The notes beneath the pieces were generated by a model, which was not told the DNA's origin, did not search any database, and saw only the letters and a list, made by a program, of their open reading frames with translations. Made by a program: the position numbers and the translations under genes. This document shows, piece after piece, positions 9,810 to 22,211 of a stretch of DNA of 64,000 bases. Origin of the DNA: Hibiscus mutabilis (Eukaryota > Streptophyta > Magnoliopsida > Malvales > Malvaceae); the NCBI GenBank assembly GCA_019671005.1, contig CM033744.1, positions 3,624,208 to 3,688,207 of the forward strand, in the 5' to 3' direction. Each line of letters begins with the position of its first letter. Position 1 is the stretch's first letter.

Positions 9810-12802
9810 ATGAAGCTGACGGGGAAAGCAAGTTTACAATCGACATTTTCCGCGTGGTATCCACCGGACGTTAATTTCAAGCCGGCGACGAACCGAGGGA
9901 CACGTGTTACGAGGAGTAGGTCGGCAGTAGGGAGGCGTAGCAGGACGCCGCAAAAGCCGTTGTTGAAATGGGAGATGGATGAGAACGACGGCGGAGTTGT
10001 GAAGGAGCTCGAGGATGAAGAGGTTGGTGATCGAAGACGGCAGAGGAAAGGAGCTTCGACGGTTTCTGCGAGGAGGCTTGCAGCTGGATTGTGGCGGTTA
10101 CAGTTGCCGGAGACGGTGACTCCTGGTGACGGAGAGAGGGGAAAGGATCAGTTAGGGATCACGGTGAGATTTTTAACGTTTTTTGCGGCCCCAAGATCTA
10201 TGCTTTAAGCTCTGGTATAGTAACGAGAACAATGTGATGTGATCAAAATTATGCTTTTTGATTTGAAGCTTTAACTTAAGGAGATTTAAATTTCGGTTGC
10301 GGTAATATTTTCAGTGGGTTATTTTTATTGCGGTTATAGATATAACAAATGTTATTCTGGTCATTACAGGTATTATAGTCGTCGATTTTTAAAAAAACAG
10401 ATGATGTGCAACAGTTGCGGGATCACATTTTCAGATAGTGCCAAAACCGTTATTTAAATCTCTTGAAATAATGCTGATATTTACAATCCCATTATTGCTT
10501 GTTGTTTCATTTTCGAGTTTTTGATGTTTCGGACAATAGCAGATGAATTGCGGTTATTGCGGACCGTTATTTTTTACAATAGCGATTTCGGACGGTGGCG
10601 CTACCGCTGTATAGCGGCCGCTATTGCGGTTGCGGTCCGCTATTTGAATCCATGGTTTACAATGCCTTAGATTATGCTTGAATGTAAAAGAAAATGAAGC
10701 TTCCAGTACTTGCTAATATAATTTATTTTATTGATATGATTTTGTACTCGAAAGTCGGTTTTTGATGCTTTGATCATGTTTGAAGTTTGCCATCATTGTA
10801 TGCTGGAATAGTCCTTTAATTCTCCGAGTATGATCGGATTTTCCGAGCAGGGTCTTTTTGCATATTCATTGATTAGTTGTAATTTGATTTGTGCTTGAAC
10901 ATTTTGAGTTCACTATGTTTAATTTCTTGCAGGCCGGTGACGATTTTATCGGTGCCCCATTACTTCATTACGAGGACAAAATTCATGGTTCAAATGCAGA
11001 GGATCAGTTACTGAGTCCTACTTCTGTCTATGGCACAGAGAATGGTCTCCTGCACAAGGCATGTCTGCTTCTTCGAGCTCCTTAGCCGAATCTTGAACTT
11101 TTACTGAACCAATCAATATGTAAAACATTGAGTGCAAATGCACAGCCTCCATTTCTGTTGCGACTTTATCGATCGATTTCGTTACATACCCTACCTTTTA
11201 ATTTGTTGTTTTGCTCTTCTGGTCTTAACCTGCTTCTTTTTACTTTTTAAGATTGAGCCTTCGATCCAATATTCAAACTCTGCAATGGAGGGAGCGACAA
11301 AGTGGGATCCCGTCTGCTTACAATCAACAGACGAGGAGCGGGAAATTTACAGCGGAATGAAGCATATTGACCAACAAGCAAGTGCAGAATCAGTTGTTTC
11401 TGCCCTTGAAGCTGAACTAGAACAGGCTCGAGCTCGCATTGAGGAGCTTGAGAGTGAGCACCAGTCCTCAAAGATGAAACTTGAGCACTTCTTGAGGAAA
11501 GTTAGCAAGGAAAGGGTTGAGTGGCGGAGCAGAGAGCATGAGAAAATACGTGCATTTGTTGATGACATCAAAGCTGACTTGAATCGAGAAAAGAAGAACC
11601 GCCAGAGGCTTGAAATTGTCAATTCCAAATTGGTCAGCGAGCTGGCTGCTGCCAAGTTATCAGCCAAGCAATATATGCAGAACCATGAAAAGGAAAGAAA
11701 GGCCAGAGAACTGATCGAAGAAGTGTGTGATGAGCTTGCCAAGGAAATTGGAGAAGACAAGGCTGAAGTGGAAGCATTAAAGAGAGCTTCCATGAAGCTT
11801 CGAGAGGAAGTCGATGAGGAAAGAAAGATGCTGCAGATGGTCGGTGTCTGGCGTGAAGAACAAGTTCAGATGAAACTCATTGATGCGAAGATAGTCCTCG
11901 AGAAGAGGTATTCCCAAATGAACAAACTTGTAGCAGATTTGGAGACTTTTCTCAGGTCAAGGACCAGAACTCTGGATGTGAAAGACATGAGGGAAGCAGA
12001 ATCGCTTAGACAGGCTGCTGTCTCGGTTAATGCCCAACAGATTAAGGAACTTACGTATGAGCCCCCAAACCCGGATGGAATTTTCGCTGTTTTTGGAGAT
12101 AAAGCTTTACCTGAAGCCAGTGAAACGGAAATCGAATCCTGTGTTGAATATAGTTCTGCCAGCTATGCCTCAAAAGTTCACACGGCGAATCCTGAAATGA
12201 GTATGATAAAAAAAGGCAGCATTATGAGACATTCAAATGCAATTGTTGAGAAAGAAGAAGATGAGAGTAGGTGGGAAGCTGCCAGCCATCTCGAGTACCA
12301 GAGCTCGAGTTATTCACCAGGAGGGAGTACTGTATCTGTAAATAAGAATAATTGGCACAACTATTTCTCAGGTAGTGGAACTGAGGGGGGAGATAATGCA
12401 TGCGGAGATACCCCAACCACAGGAAATAGCCGAGTTTGTTCTGTGCCTGATAAACAGTTGAAGAAGGTTTCGTCCATGGCAAGGCTTTGGAGAACGTGCC
12501 AAAAGAAAGGAGAAAAATACAAAATGATCTTGTTAGAAGGAACAAACAACAGGCTTTCAAATAGAAGGAAGTTAAATTGGAACATTATGTCCCTGGATCA
12601 AGAGTCCATTAACAGCGGTTTCAGTCTCTCGGAAATGGTGGGATGGTGCAGCTCACCCGACTCTGCTCATCCACACATAACAAAAAGGTGCACTGAATCG
12701 TCTTGTGGTACACAGACAAATAGTTTGAAGGCAGAGCTTTTGGAGCCGAGAACGGAAACTCAGAAGGTCCAATTACGGCATGTTCTTAAACAAAAGATTT
12801 AG
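9810..12802 (+). CDS. Coiled-coil protein, At5g41620-like (three exons)
   Basis: Exons are 9810-10163, 10933-11058 and 11252-12802, predicting about 676 residues. I chose the ATG at 9810 because the frame is in phase and the N-terminus (MKLTGKASLQSTFSAWYPP) is basic. Exon 1 has a Ser/Arg-rich patch (VTRSRSAVGRRSRTP) and a family-typical ARRLAAGLWRLQLPE motif at its end. Exon 3 carries a long heptad-rich coiled coil (about SALEAELEQARARIEELE to the VADLETFLRSRT block) and a low-complexity Ser-rich tail. Intron 1 is GT-AG and contains a repeat (10,281-10,652). Intron 2 appears to be GC-AG: AAG|GCATGT ... TTTTTAAG|ATT. This gene type is called an intracellular transport or USO1-like protein in annotations, but the molecular role is not established. 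No lesion is visible. Confidence 0.75.
10281..10652. repeat. Dispersed small element in intron 1
   Basis: The block contains repeated GCGG words (ATTGCGGACCGTTATT, GCGGCCGCTATTGCGG, TTGCGGTCCGC) and ends TATTTGAATCC. A second, shorter member with the same start (GGGATTTAGATTGCGGTTGC) and end (CTATTTGAATCCC) sits at 44,398-44,545 inside the EHD pseudogene. The start here (GAGATTTAAATTTCGGTTGC) is the inverse of the end, so it looks like a MITE. Exact ends and target duplication are unclear. Confidence 0.5.
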
Positions 12803-14003
12803 AAGTAGATGGTGATTTGAACAGGTTAGCTTATTCAACGCAGTAGTCAGTGTGCCCAACCGAAATAAGTTGCAATATCCTTTTCAGACAGACATTAAGC
12901 AAGTTTTGCTTAAAGGTACGGGAACATGTGAATTTGGACATCATATTAGTATCATTTATTTAACTTGGGACAATCCTATTGATGAAACAGTTGGATCATT
13001 TTCTTTGTTGTAATTCTACCCGGGGGGCCTTAGCCGCTCCCTGTACTCGAGGAAAGCAATGTCTGCCATTTGTACTCTGTCCTAGGATCCGAAGATATCA
13101 GCAAATACAAGTTCAAGGTAACTGAATTAAGAACATTTTCCATTGTAATTTTTTGTTTTTCCTTTTTGTAATTGTGTCATAAGAGATGCCTCTTCGGATT
13201 TCTTATGGATAAAAAATAAGAATCATAATATTGTTCTCCAATAAATTGGGTTACTATCTGCGGCCAACCAAGAATGGTATATGCTTATATTGTTTTTAAA
13301 GTTTTTCATATATTTAAAGGATCATATTTTCATACTTGTGTTCTAATATTTGCCTGACACAAGTATCAAACACGGATATTTTAACGAAAATGAAAAATCC
13401 CTGTAACTCGACTATGTTGAGCAGCTAATTATGCTACTCAGAACAATTAAACTTGAAACAATTCAAAATCTAATTCATCCCAAATTAGAACTTGGTTTCC
13501 ATTTGTATTAAAGTGAAGCACCCTTCCTAAACAGACTGCAATGCAACAGAGAGGGAAGTTTTATCTTCCTCTGATAAAATCTCACTGGCCTCCCATCTTT
13601 CGGGAATACTCGAGATGCAAGGACTGAACATTTTTGTTAGAAACAGATATAAAGATCAACATAGAGTTTCAGACACGATCACGCGATTTGAAGCTTCAAA
13701 GAGTTTCTAAGAATGCAAGAGTTTCAAAGCTGAAAATGTCAAGGTCATGTTATTTGCTTTTCCAACACTCCATGTACTTTTAAAATATTTTCTTTTAAGT
13801 ACCAAAACATCATTAAAAGCACAATTAACAGCTGTGCAAGAATTTGAACCAGTCAATGCATGTTGAAGTTTCCTCAGGTGAACTTTTCCAGGAAGTTGTT
13901 TCCAACAATTTCTGGCCCTTCTTAATCACTGGGAGAGGTTCAACGATCTCAAGTCTCATAGTTTTGTTTTTCATTTCGTCGAACCACTTTTCGTAGAGAT
14001 ACA
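12803..14003. other. 3' untranslated region, then gene-free DNA
   Basis: The 3' UTR of the coiled-coil gene probably extends to about 13,250 (an AATAAA-like AATAAATT lies near 13,240). From about 13,330 to 13,430 a block (TTGCCTGACACAAGTATC, then AACGAAAATGAAAAATCC) resembles the sequence at about 16,860-16,930 that follows the second lectin-kinase copy, so it is a dispersed tail sequence. I see no gene. Confidence 0.4.
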
Positions 14004-14899
14004 ATGATCTCTGCACTTTTTCATAGTCGCCTTTTCCTGCTTATCCTTACAACCATCCTTCGGATTCTTGCAACAGTTGAGTCTCAAGGAAATGTCACCT
14101 TAGGCCAGTCTCTTTCTGCAGATGATAAAAACATTACTTGGCGATCGCGTGATTTTGTCTTCAGGGTTTCATGGTATTCGCGGTAAAAAAGACAAGTTTC
14201 TTCTTGCAATCTGGTATTCTTGGATACCAGATGGAACTATAGTCTGGTATGCTAATCGAGATAACCCAGAAACCGATTGAGAATCAACGGTGGAGCTCAC
14301 TCACAGAGGTTTTCTTGTTCTTAGAGACCCTAATGGCAACGAGTTGTCATCAAAAAAAAAGAAAAGCCAAAAAAGATCATCCATTGTGACATAAAGCCGC
14401 AAAATATACTATTGAACGAGTCATTCACTGCAAAATATCCGATTTCGGGTTGCCAAAGCTTCTGATAAACAACAAATCTGGAACGCAAACTGGCATACAA
14501 GGGACAAAAGGCTACGTAGCACCCGAATGGTTCAGAAACACACCAGTTTCAGTTAAGGTTGATGTTTACAGCTTCGGGGTGATGCTGTTGGAGATCATAT
14601 GTTGCAGAAGATGCGCTGAAGTTGAAATGGAGGAAGCAGCAATATTAACAGAATGGGCCTTCCAATGTTACAGTCAAGGGATGATCGAAAAACTGGTTGA
14701 AAATGATGAAGAAGCTACAAATGACGTTGGGAAATTGGAAATGTTGTTAAAAGTGGCGATTTGGTGTGTTCAAGAAGAGCCAATGTTGAGGCCTTCCATG
14801 AGGATTGTTACAATGATGCTTGAAGGTGCTGTCCAAGTTCCTAGTCTACCGTGCCCTTTCCTACTTGGTTCCATGTCAGTGTCTACAAAGATGATCTAG
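14004..14899 (+). pseudogene. G-type lectin receptor kinase, internally deleted copy
   Basis: It starts with a signal-peptide-like segment (SRLFLLILTTILRILATVES) and the first part of the bulb-lectin domain (DDKNITW, then IWYSWIPDGTIVWYANRDNP in shifted frames). At about 14,345 it jumps, through a poly-A patch, straight into the kinase catalytic loop (a CDIKPQNILL remnant near 14,385-14,415), then SDFGLPKLLINN, GTKGYVAPEW and the rest of the C-lobe to the stop at 14,899. The rest of the lectin domain, EGF, PAN, membrane span and kinase N-lobe are deleted. There are also a TGA at about 14,278 and frameshifts. The family encodes plasma-membrane receptor kinases. This copy lacks the membrane span and ATP-binding lobe. 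Confidence 0.8.
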
Positions 14900-15156
14900 T
14901 TTCGATGTCGTTAAAACGGGACCGAAGATACAAATCTTGGTTCTCAGTTTAGTCGGGTCAAATTTAAACAATCTAAAACTTAAAACAAATATGACAAATA
15001 ATTAATAAAGTTATAATAAGTGGATACATCCATTTACTTTTATTGCATCTGCATATTTGTACTTATTATAATCATGTTAAGATAATTTATATTTATATAA
15101 ATTTGATATGTTATATAAGATTTTTGATATTTTCATGTGTCAATACCTAAATCCTT

Positions 15157-16850
15157 TGGATTCTTGCAACAGTTGATGCTCAAAATAACGTAATAGTAGG
15201 CCAGCCTCTTTCTGCAGATGATAGAGACCTCACTTGGCAATCATGTAATCTTGATTTTGCCTTCGCTTTGGTTTCGTCCCATTTTCGGTTTAAAAAAGAT
15301 AAGTTTCTTCTTCAAATCTGGTAGCTCGGATACCAGACAGAACTATAGTCTGGTATGCTAATAAAGGTAACCCGGAAACTGATAGAGGATCAATGGTGGA
15401 GCTCGCTCACTGAGGTTATCTTCTTGAAAACCGAAAGGCATCGAGTTGTGGAGGTCTTAAAGCCCTACTGATGGTTCTCAAGTGTCACATGCAACCATGC
15501 TTGACACCGGGAATTTCGTGATAGTAAGCAAAGACTCGATCACCATATGGGAAAGCTTCAAAGATCCAACTGATACCATCTTACCAACTCCAGAATTGGA
15601 TGTTGATGACAGTCTTTCATCAATTTTGGCTGAAAAAGATTACGGTAAGGGGAAATATCAACTTCGTTTCGATCCTGGATCCTTTTGTGCTTAATCAAAC
15701 AGATATGTTCACCGGAAAAACTTCCAAATATTACTTTTGTTTTGGAAATGGTTCTTGGTTGGTCTTTAACAATTCCAAATTCAGGATCTGAATGGAAGTT
15801 TAAAGGTGGAAAGGATGTGGAAGAAGGAAATATGAAATTTATTTCAATAATCAAAGGGTATTTATACAGATATATGTCGTAGCTTTGTAGATATTTATGG
15901 TAGATTTGGACCTGGATCAATGGGATTGGTGGGCCTAGTTGTACATGTCCCCCGGGATTTTCTTTCTTGGATGACAATAATCAATACACAGGCTGCAAAC
16001 AACATTATGCAAACTACCCAGTAGATTGCTGCCCTGATGGATCCACCATTGAGGAAGATCGGTTCGTGTTCATGTCATTGTCATTTGCAGATTTTACTTA
16101 CAGTGACTATGAAGTACTGTAACAGCCTTGGTGACTGTTCTTGTGCGGTTGCCATAATACTAGATCCGTCTTTAGGTTTAAATGGAATGTGTTGGAAAAG
16201 AAAATACCACTTCAAATGGGTTAGTCAGCAGATATGTTTTTGATAGAAAAGCTACTTCAGATTCCTCGTGGAAAAACCCGGCCAAGCGATTCAAAATCAA
16301 GTCGCTCTGATCCTTTCGGTTCTCCTAGGCACCTCTGCAGTCTTCAACTTCATTTCTTTAGCAGCAGTTTCTCTTGTATTCTTCTGCTTATTCCAAAGAA
16401 GACCACAACTTAAATGGTGTTCCTAGGAGAAGAGATTTAGAGACTAATCTGCGATTTTTCATGTACAAAGATCTTGAACATGCCACAAACGGATTCGAAG
16501 AACGAGGAAGGGATGCTTTTGGCACGGTTTATAAAGGAGCATTGCCATCAAGTTATGGAGATCATGTTGCAGTCACGAAATTAGACAAGTTTGCTCAAGA
16601 TGGTGAAAAGGAATTCAAAACAAAGGTGAAGACCATCAGCCAAACTCACCACAAGAACTTGGTGAGACTAATCGACTATCATGATGAAGCTAAGCATAGG
16701 CTTCTGGAGTATGAATTCATGGAAAATGGTTTCATTGTCAAGTTTCTTTTTCGGAGTTCTAAGGCCTAGCTGGCAACGAAGACTGCGAATTGCATCAGGG
16801 ATTGCAAAGGTACTAACATACTTGCATGAAGAATGCAGTAAACATAGATT
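15157..16850 (+). pseudogene. G-type lectin receptor kinase, degenerate copy
   Basis: Homology to the neighbouring lectin kinases runs through the whole segment but switches frame repeatedly. Visible pieces are ADDRDLTWQS (lectin start), HATMLDTGNFVIVSKDS and WESFKDPTDTILPTPEL (bulb-lectin core), a PAN-like CSCAVAIIL, YSSAYSKEDHN near the membrane span, and a kinase N-lobe with FFMYKDLEHATNGFEE, HVAVTKLDKFAQDGEKEF and HHKNLVRLIDY. The glycine loop reads RGRDAFGTVYKG, so the first glycines have changed. It stops at YLHEECSK, just before the catalytic loop, and the sequence then turns into a dispersed repeat tail. It lies tail-to-tail with the minus-strand copy. Confidence 0.75.
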
Positions 16851-17101
16851 TTTAGTTCATATTTGTCAAACACAAATGTTAAACATAGATTTTTTAATGA
16901 AAATGAAAGTCCCAGGTAACTTAGCCTCTAACATGATTATGTTGACTAGTTAATTTAACTAAATCAAAAGCATTAAACACAAACATATAAGTATAGCATA
17001 ACATGATTATACATGAACCAACTGAACCGGGAACCATAGATTTCACCGGATCGATCTTCAACCCACTTTTAACATCGCAACTAGATCAACATTGTAGAGA
17101 T

Positions 17102-19577
17102 TCACACCGTATCGAGTAGGAAAGGGCATGGTGGACTAGGAACTTGGACAGCACCTTCAAGCATCATTGTAACATTCCTCATGGAAGGCCTTAACATCGG
17201 CACTTCTTGAACACGCCAGATCGCCACTTTCAACAACATCTCCAATTTCCCAGCATCATTTGTAGCTTCTTCATCATTTTCAACCAGTTTTTCAATCATC
17301 CCTTCACTGTAACATTGGAAGGCCCATTCTGTTAATATTGCTGCTTCCTCCATTTCAACTTCAACGCATCTTCTGCAGCATATGATCTCCAACAACATTA
17401 CCCCGAAGCTGTAAACATCGACCTTAACTGAAACTGGGGTGTTTCTGAACCATTCAGGTGCTACATAGCCTTTTGTTCCCCTTATGCTGGTCTGCGTTCG
17501 AGTCTTGTTGTTCATCAGAAGCTTTGCCAACCCGAAATCGGATATTTTCTCAGTGAATGACTCGTCCAATAGTATATTTTGCGGCTTTATGTCGCAATGG
17601 ATAATCTGTTTACTGCATTCTTCATGTAAGTACGTGAGGCCCTTTGCAATCCCTGATGCAATTTGCAGTCTTTGTTGCCAACTAGGCCTTAGGACTCCGA
17701 ACAGGAAGCTTGACAATGAACCGTTTTCCATGAACTCATACACCAGAAGTCTATGTTCAGCTTCATCACAATAGCCAATTAGTCTCACCAAGTTCTTGTG
17801 GTGAGTTTGGCCGATGACCTTCACTTCAGTTTTGAATTCCCTTTCGCCGTCTTGAACAAACTTCTCCAACTTCTTGATTGCAACACGATTTTCAAAACCG
17901 GATGGCAATTCTCCTTTATAAACCGTGCCAAAAGCTCCCCCTCCTAGTTCTTCTTTGAATCCGTTCGTGGCATGTTCGAGATCTTTGTATGTGAAAAACT
18001 GCACATCTGTCTCCAAGTTTCTTCTGCTACGAACATCGGTTATGTCATGAAGTCTTCTTCGGAATAAGCAGAAGAAGATCAGAGCAATTGCTGCTAAAGA
18101 AAAGAAGTTGAGAACTGCAGAGGTGCCTAAGAGAACCCCAAGGATCAAAATAACTTGATTTCGATTTTCATCCTTCTATTCGGCCTGGCCGGTTTTTTCT
18201 TCGAGGCATCCGACTTAAGTACCTTAAATAGAGCTGTCTATCAACGCCATCTCTGTCAAACAACCCATTTGAAAGCGGTAATTTCTTTTTCCAACAAGTT
18301 CCAATGCCATCTTCACTTAAAGTTGGATCCTGCAAAATGGCAACCGCACAAGAACAGTCAAGGAGGCAAGATTGTCTACATTCTAACTCAGTTGCAGGCT
18401 GCAATACTCCGTAGTCACTGAAAGGAAAATCGGCAAATGACATTGGCTTGAACTTGAACCGAACTTTCCCAATGGTGGATCCATCAGGGTTGCAATCTCC
18501 AGGGTAGCTTGCATAATCTTGTTTGCAGCCTGCATAATCTTGTTTGCAGCCTGCATATTGATTGTTGTCATCCAAGAAAGAAAATCCGGGGGGACATGTA
18601 CAATTAGGCCTCCCATTGATAGGTTTGCAAATGCTGTTAAAACCGAAAGGGTTATTTCCGAATGTAGCCCTATCAGATGTAGCCATTATGTCGACAAAGC
18701 GACGACATATGTTCCTTGGCCTAAACCACAACACAGACTAGCTTCCACCACCACTGGGGTTCCTTGGATAAGAATAGAGAGTGAAAACTCCATAAAAGTC
18801 AAGCGTCGCCCTGTAGTAGTTCAAGTCCGGTTTGGGAACAGCATTTATCGGTGCAACCTCGACTAGACTTCCATTCGGATTCGGGATTTGGATATACCCT
18901 GACTTGTTGAAGACAAACCGAGAACCATTTCCGAAATCAAAGTAATCTTCGTAAGGCTTTCCAGTGAACACATCTATTTGATTAAGAACAAAAGATCCAT
19001 TACTGAAACGAAGGTGATATTTTCCCTTACCGGTACTTGCTTCAGCCGAAGTCGATAAAAGATATCCACCAACACCAAGTTCTTGTTCCGGTAAGATCGT
19101 ATCAGTCGGATATTCGAAGCTTTCCCATATGTTGGTCGAGTTTCTGCTTACGAACACAAAGTTCCCAGTGTCAAGCATGGCTCCATGAGTCACTTGAGAA
19201 TCACCAGTAATTCTTGGAGACCTCCACAACTCTCTACCAGTAGGGTCTGTAAGCACAAGATGACCGCTCGCGGCAAGCTCAACCTTCGATTCTCTATCGG
19301 TTGCCGGGTTATCTCTATTAGCAAACCAGACTACAGTTCTTTCTGGTATCTTAGCATACCAGATTGCAAGCAGAAACTTATCTTTTTCACCAGATATCGA
19401 ATAAAACCCGAAGGCAAAATCATCCGGTGGGGATTGCCATGCCATGTTTTTATCATTTGCATAAAGAGAATAACCAACACTTACATTTCCTTGAGCCTCA
19501 ACTGTTGCAAGAATCCAAAGGAGGGTTGTAAAGATAATCTGCAGCATTTGGTTATGAAGAAGTGCAGAGATAATCAT
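17102..19577 (-). pseudogene. G-type lectin S-receptor-like kinase (LECRK/RLK1 type), one stop and one frameshift
   Basis: This is nearly full length. The reading frame starts MIISALLHNQMLQIIFTTLL (signal peptide) at 19,577, then a bulb-lectin domain (AIWYAKIPERTVVWFANRDN; MLDTGNFVFVSRNSTNIWES), an EGF-like region, a PAN domain (ECRQSCLLDCSCAVAIL), a membrane span (TSAVLNFFSLAAIALIFFCL) and a kinase. In the last open segment (348 aa) the glycine loop is at residues 68-75, VAIK lysine at 92, HCD at 184-186 (non-RD kinase), DFG at 204-206 and APE at 230-232. An in-frame TAG at 18,738-18,740 falls before SVLWF, where relatives may have Trp. A one-base frame change lies around 18,150-18,170. A 21-bp tandem duplication near 18,511-18,560 doubles AGCKQDY. 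An intact kinase-only fragment could still be read. Sequencing error remains possible for either lesion. Confidence 0.8.
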
Positions 19578-20279
19578 TGAAACAAAATGAAGAACTATGA
19601 ACTTTTAGAGGTAAGATGGAATTATTGGTTGCTGGACAAGAGAACAGGAAGTTTGATACGGCAAATGCATTGACACGTGTAAATCTTTTTGTCAAATGTG
19701 TGTTTTACAGGTGTGATTAATGATTAGAGAAAATGGTTGACATGTGTAAATGTTGTGAGTGATGACAAAAGGAGGCAAAGTCATCAGGAATTTGGTATTT
19801 TCTTAAAGATGCAGTCTTGTAAACGCAAAAGAAATTTGACATGACTTGAATTGTTACATTCTTTGAAACTTCAAACTAGTTCTTTGTTATTCTATTGACT
19901 AAAGATTTATTTTATGTAAGGCATAAAGTTAAAAAATTCTCCTAATGTTTGACTAAATAGTTATTTTGGTCCCTATTATTTTTTGGAATAATTTAACCCT
20001 CAACGTTTTATTTTGGGTCAAAATAATCCATCTGCGAATGAAAATTGTCAGTCAATTGACGGTAAATAACTTGAAATGGCTTGACAAACCTATATGGCAA
20101 TGCACGCTGACATGGCAGTATCATATAGACAAATATGTTGACTTGAAAAAATATTACATCAGTCAAAATAATTTTATAAAATTATATAAAATAATTTTTC
20201 TGCTGACTTATCATTCTGTCAAGTCATTTCAAATTGTTTACCGTTAGTTTTCTAACAATTTTCGAAGTTTCCAACGCAC
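19578..20279. other. Gene-free interval between lectin kinase and LINE
   Basis: It should include the promoter of the minus-strand lectin kinase. At 19,946-20,250 there is a Mutator-like repeat pattern (GTTATTTTGGTCCCTATT, then GTTTACCGTTAG), whose ends I could not pair. No ORF is supportable. Confidence 0.35.
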
Positions 20280-20285
20280 AACAAC

Positions 20286-22179
20286 ATGGAGCGACCTCCG
20301 AAAAACCTGGCTCCACCGGCAGCTCATGGAGTGGGTCATCAAGACAATACGGCGGGCGACACAGCCAACGTTGACAGGATTGCGAAAGTCGATATGGTGG
20401 CGTTTCCCCCGCTGAAACGCTCTGGTTCTCCTCTGCCAATTGATGATCTCTAGGCGGCGAAGCAGGGAAAAGCTGTTCACCCGGATGCTGAGTCGAATGC
20501 GATGGGAAGCATGGATCTGGATCAACAGCCTGGTGACGAGATTGTTGGCGAGGTTTCAGATGGGAATGTTTCAGGCGCAACCGTAGGAGCTACGGCTCCA
20601 TTAGCATCTTATGCAGAAGTGGTGTCTGGGACAGACAAGAAGGTGGTGGCTGATCCGGTGCCGAGCCTGGACAATGTAGTTGTTGAAACGGGAGACGTCA
20701 CGGTGGATAGGAGTGGTCCGTTCCCATCGGTTAATTTTTTTGAAAAAATACATGAGCGAATTGACCTTAGTATGCGTCAGCTCAATCATAGTTCGGCTTC
20801 TGGGTCAGTCTATTGGTTATAAAACATTTCTAGGCATAATTAAGGTTCTTTGGCAACCACAAGGGGCATTCCAGGTTGTTGATCTTGCCAATGATTACTA
20901 TCTGGTGTTATTTGAGAATGAATATAATTATGAACACGTCTTGGCAGGTGGACCGTGGACTGTGTTCGAAAGTTATCTCACTGTTCAACCGTGGACCAGG
21001 GAATTCTCAACGTCAGAGTTATTCTCGGCACAGATTATGGTGTGGGTAAAGATTCCAATCATTCCCTATCTGTATTACTCCAAGGCTTTATTTCGATATA
21101 TAGCTGGCGCTATAGGGAAAGTTGTGAGGATAGACTACAACACACACACGGGTGATCGGGGTAGATTTGCTAGACTAGCAATGATGGTGTCGCTTAAAAA
21201 CCCGCTAATAGTGGGTGTGAAAATTGATGGCATAGTTTATCGGCTTGAGTATGAAGGGCTACATCGAATTTGCTTTAAATGTGGTTTATATGGCCATTCA
21301 TCTGAGATGTGCAGGGAGGGGCGGTCTATGAGTGCTACTAGTAATGTTCTGGCCCCTGTTGGCACGAGTTTTGTGGCCAGGAGTCAGGCTATAGTTAGCG
21401 AGGATGAAGTTTATGGTCATTGGATGCTTGTCGATACAAGACGAAGGCAGCCACGTAAGGATTCTGGTCGATTGAAGGGAGCAGGCTCAGAAGGGAGACG
21501 TGTTGGCGGTTATCGCTTTACTATTCTCAATGAGGTTAAAGGCACGACTGAGGCCCAATAATTGGGTGGTGTTGGGGCTAAGGATTCGAGTGTTGTTAGC
21601 ACTAGTGTAGGGCAGACCGGGGAGAACCAATCAAGGGGTAAATCTACATACGCAGTTGGGAATCATCCGATTCAGGATAAGGCTGATAGTAATCGTCAAG
21701 CTTCAGTTGGAATGGTTCTGAAAGAGGTTAGTGTTAATGTGCCGGGTTCTGTTCAAGTTATTTCATCGGGAAGGAGTCAAGACTCGCAAGTTTTTGCTCA
21801 TGCTATGCAAAGTGTAGTGGGCAATCATGCTGCAGTGTCAATCATGGATGCCACGAATGAGAAGAGATGTTAGCGGTTGGCGGTGAATAACAAGAAAAAT
21901 ATTACTCATAAGGGTGCTAATGATAGCCCTAAAGCAGGTTTGAAGGTTCGGAAGGGTAAAGAGAATAAATCTCCAGCTAGGCTGACCCTCGCTGAGTGGT
22001 TTCCATCGAGTTTTGGCAACGTAGGTGCTGGATCATTAGGTGCGCATACATCTGACAGACCGCCAGGCATGGATTCACATGTTGGTGCTAGTGGAACGAC
22101 CGTGGTTCAATTAGATGTTATGGAAGTGGCGGACGGTGGGATGAGTATTGGATCAGACACATGTGATAGTCATCAGTGA
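20286..22179 (+). pseudogene. LINE ORF1 (DUF4283 and CCHC knuckle), broken
   Basis: A start ATG at 20,286 opens a Pro-rich N-terminus, interrupted by TAG at about 20,451. Translation-like sequence continues (AMGSMDLDQQPGDEIVGEV...) and changes frame near 20,790. Then follows a DUF4283-like domain (LGIIKVLWQPQGAFQVVDL; AGGPWTVFESYLTVQPW) and a zinc knuckle CFKCGLYGHSSEMC near 21,270-21,312. Stops at 21,559-21,561 and 21,871-21,873 are in the same frame, which otherwise stays open to 22,179. The protein normally binds RNA as the retrotransposon nucleocapsid-like partner of ORF2. Confidence 0.75.
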
Positions 22180-22211
22180 GGTGTTTTGTTTCCTGTCTTG
22201 TCTCTTTTACC

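Noticed and set aside
11247..11793. Antisense open frames over the coiled-coil exon
   Set aside because: They are Ser-rich shadows of Glu/Lys-rich coding on the plus strand.
18155..18866. Plus-strand open frames over the lectin-kinase gene
   Set aside because: They overlap the clear EGF and PAN coding on the minus strand and contain no domain.
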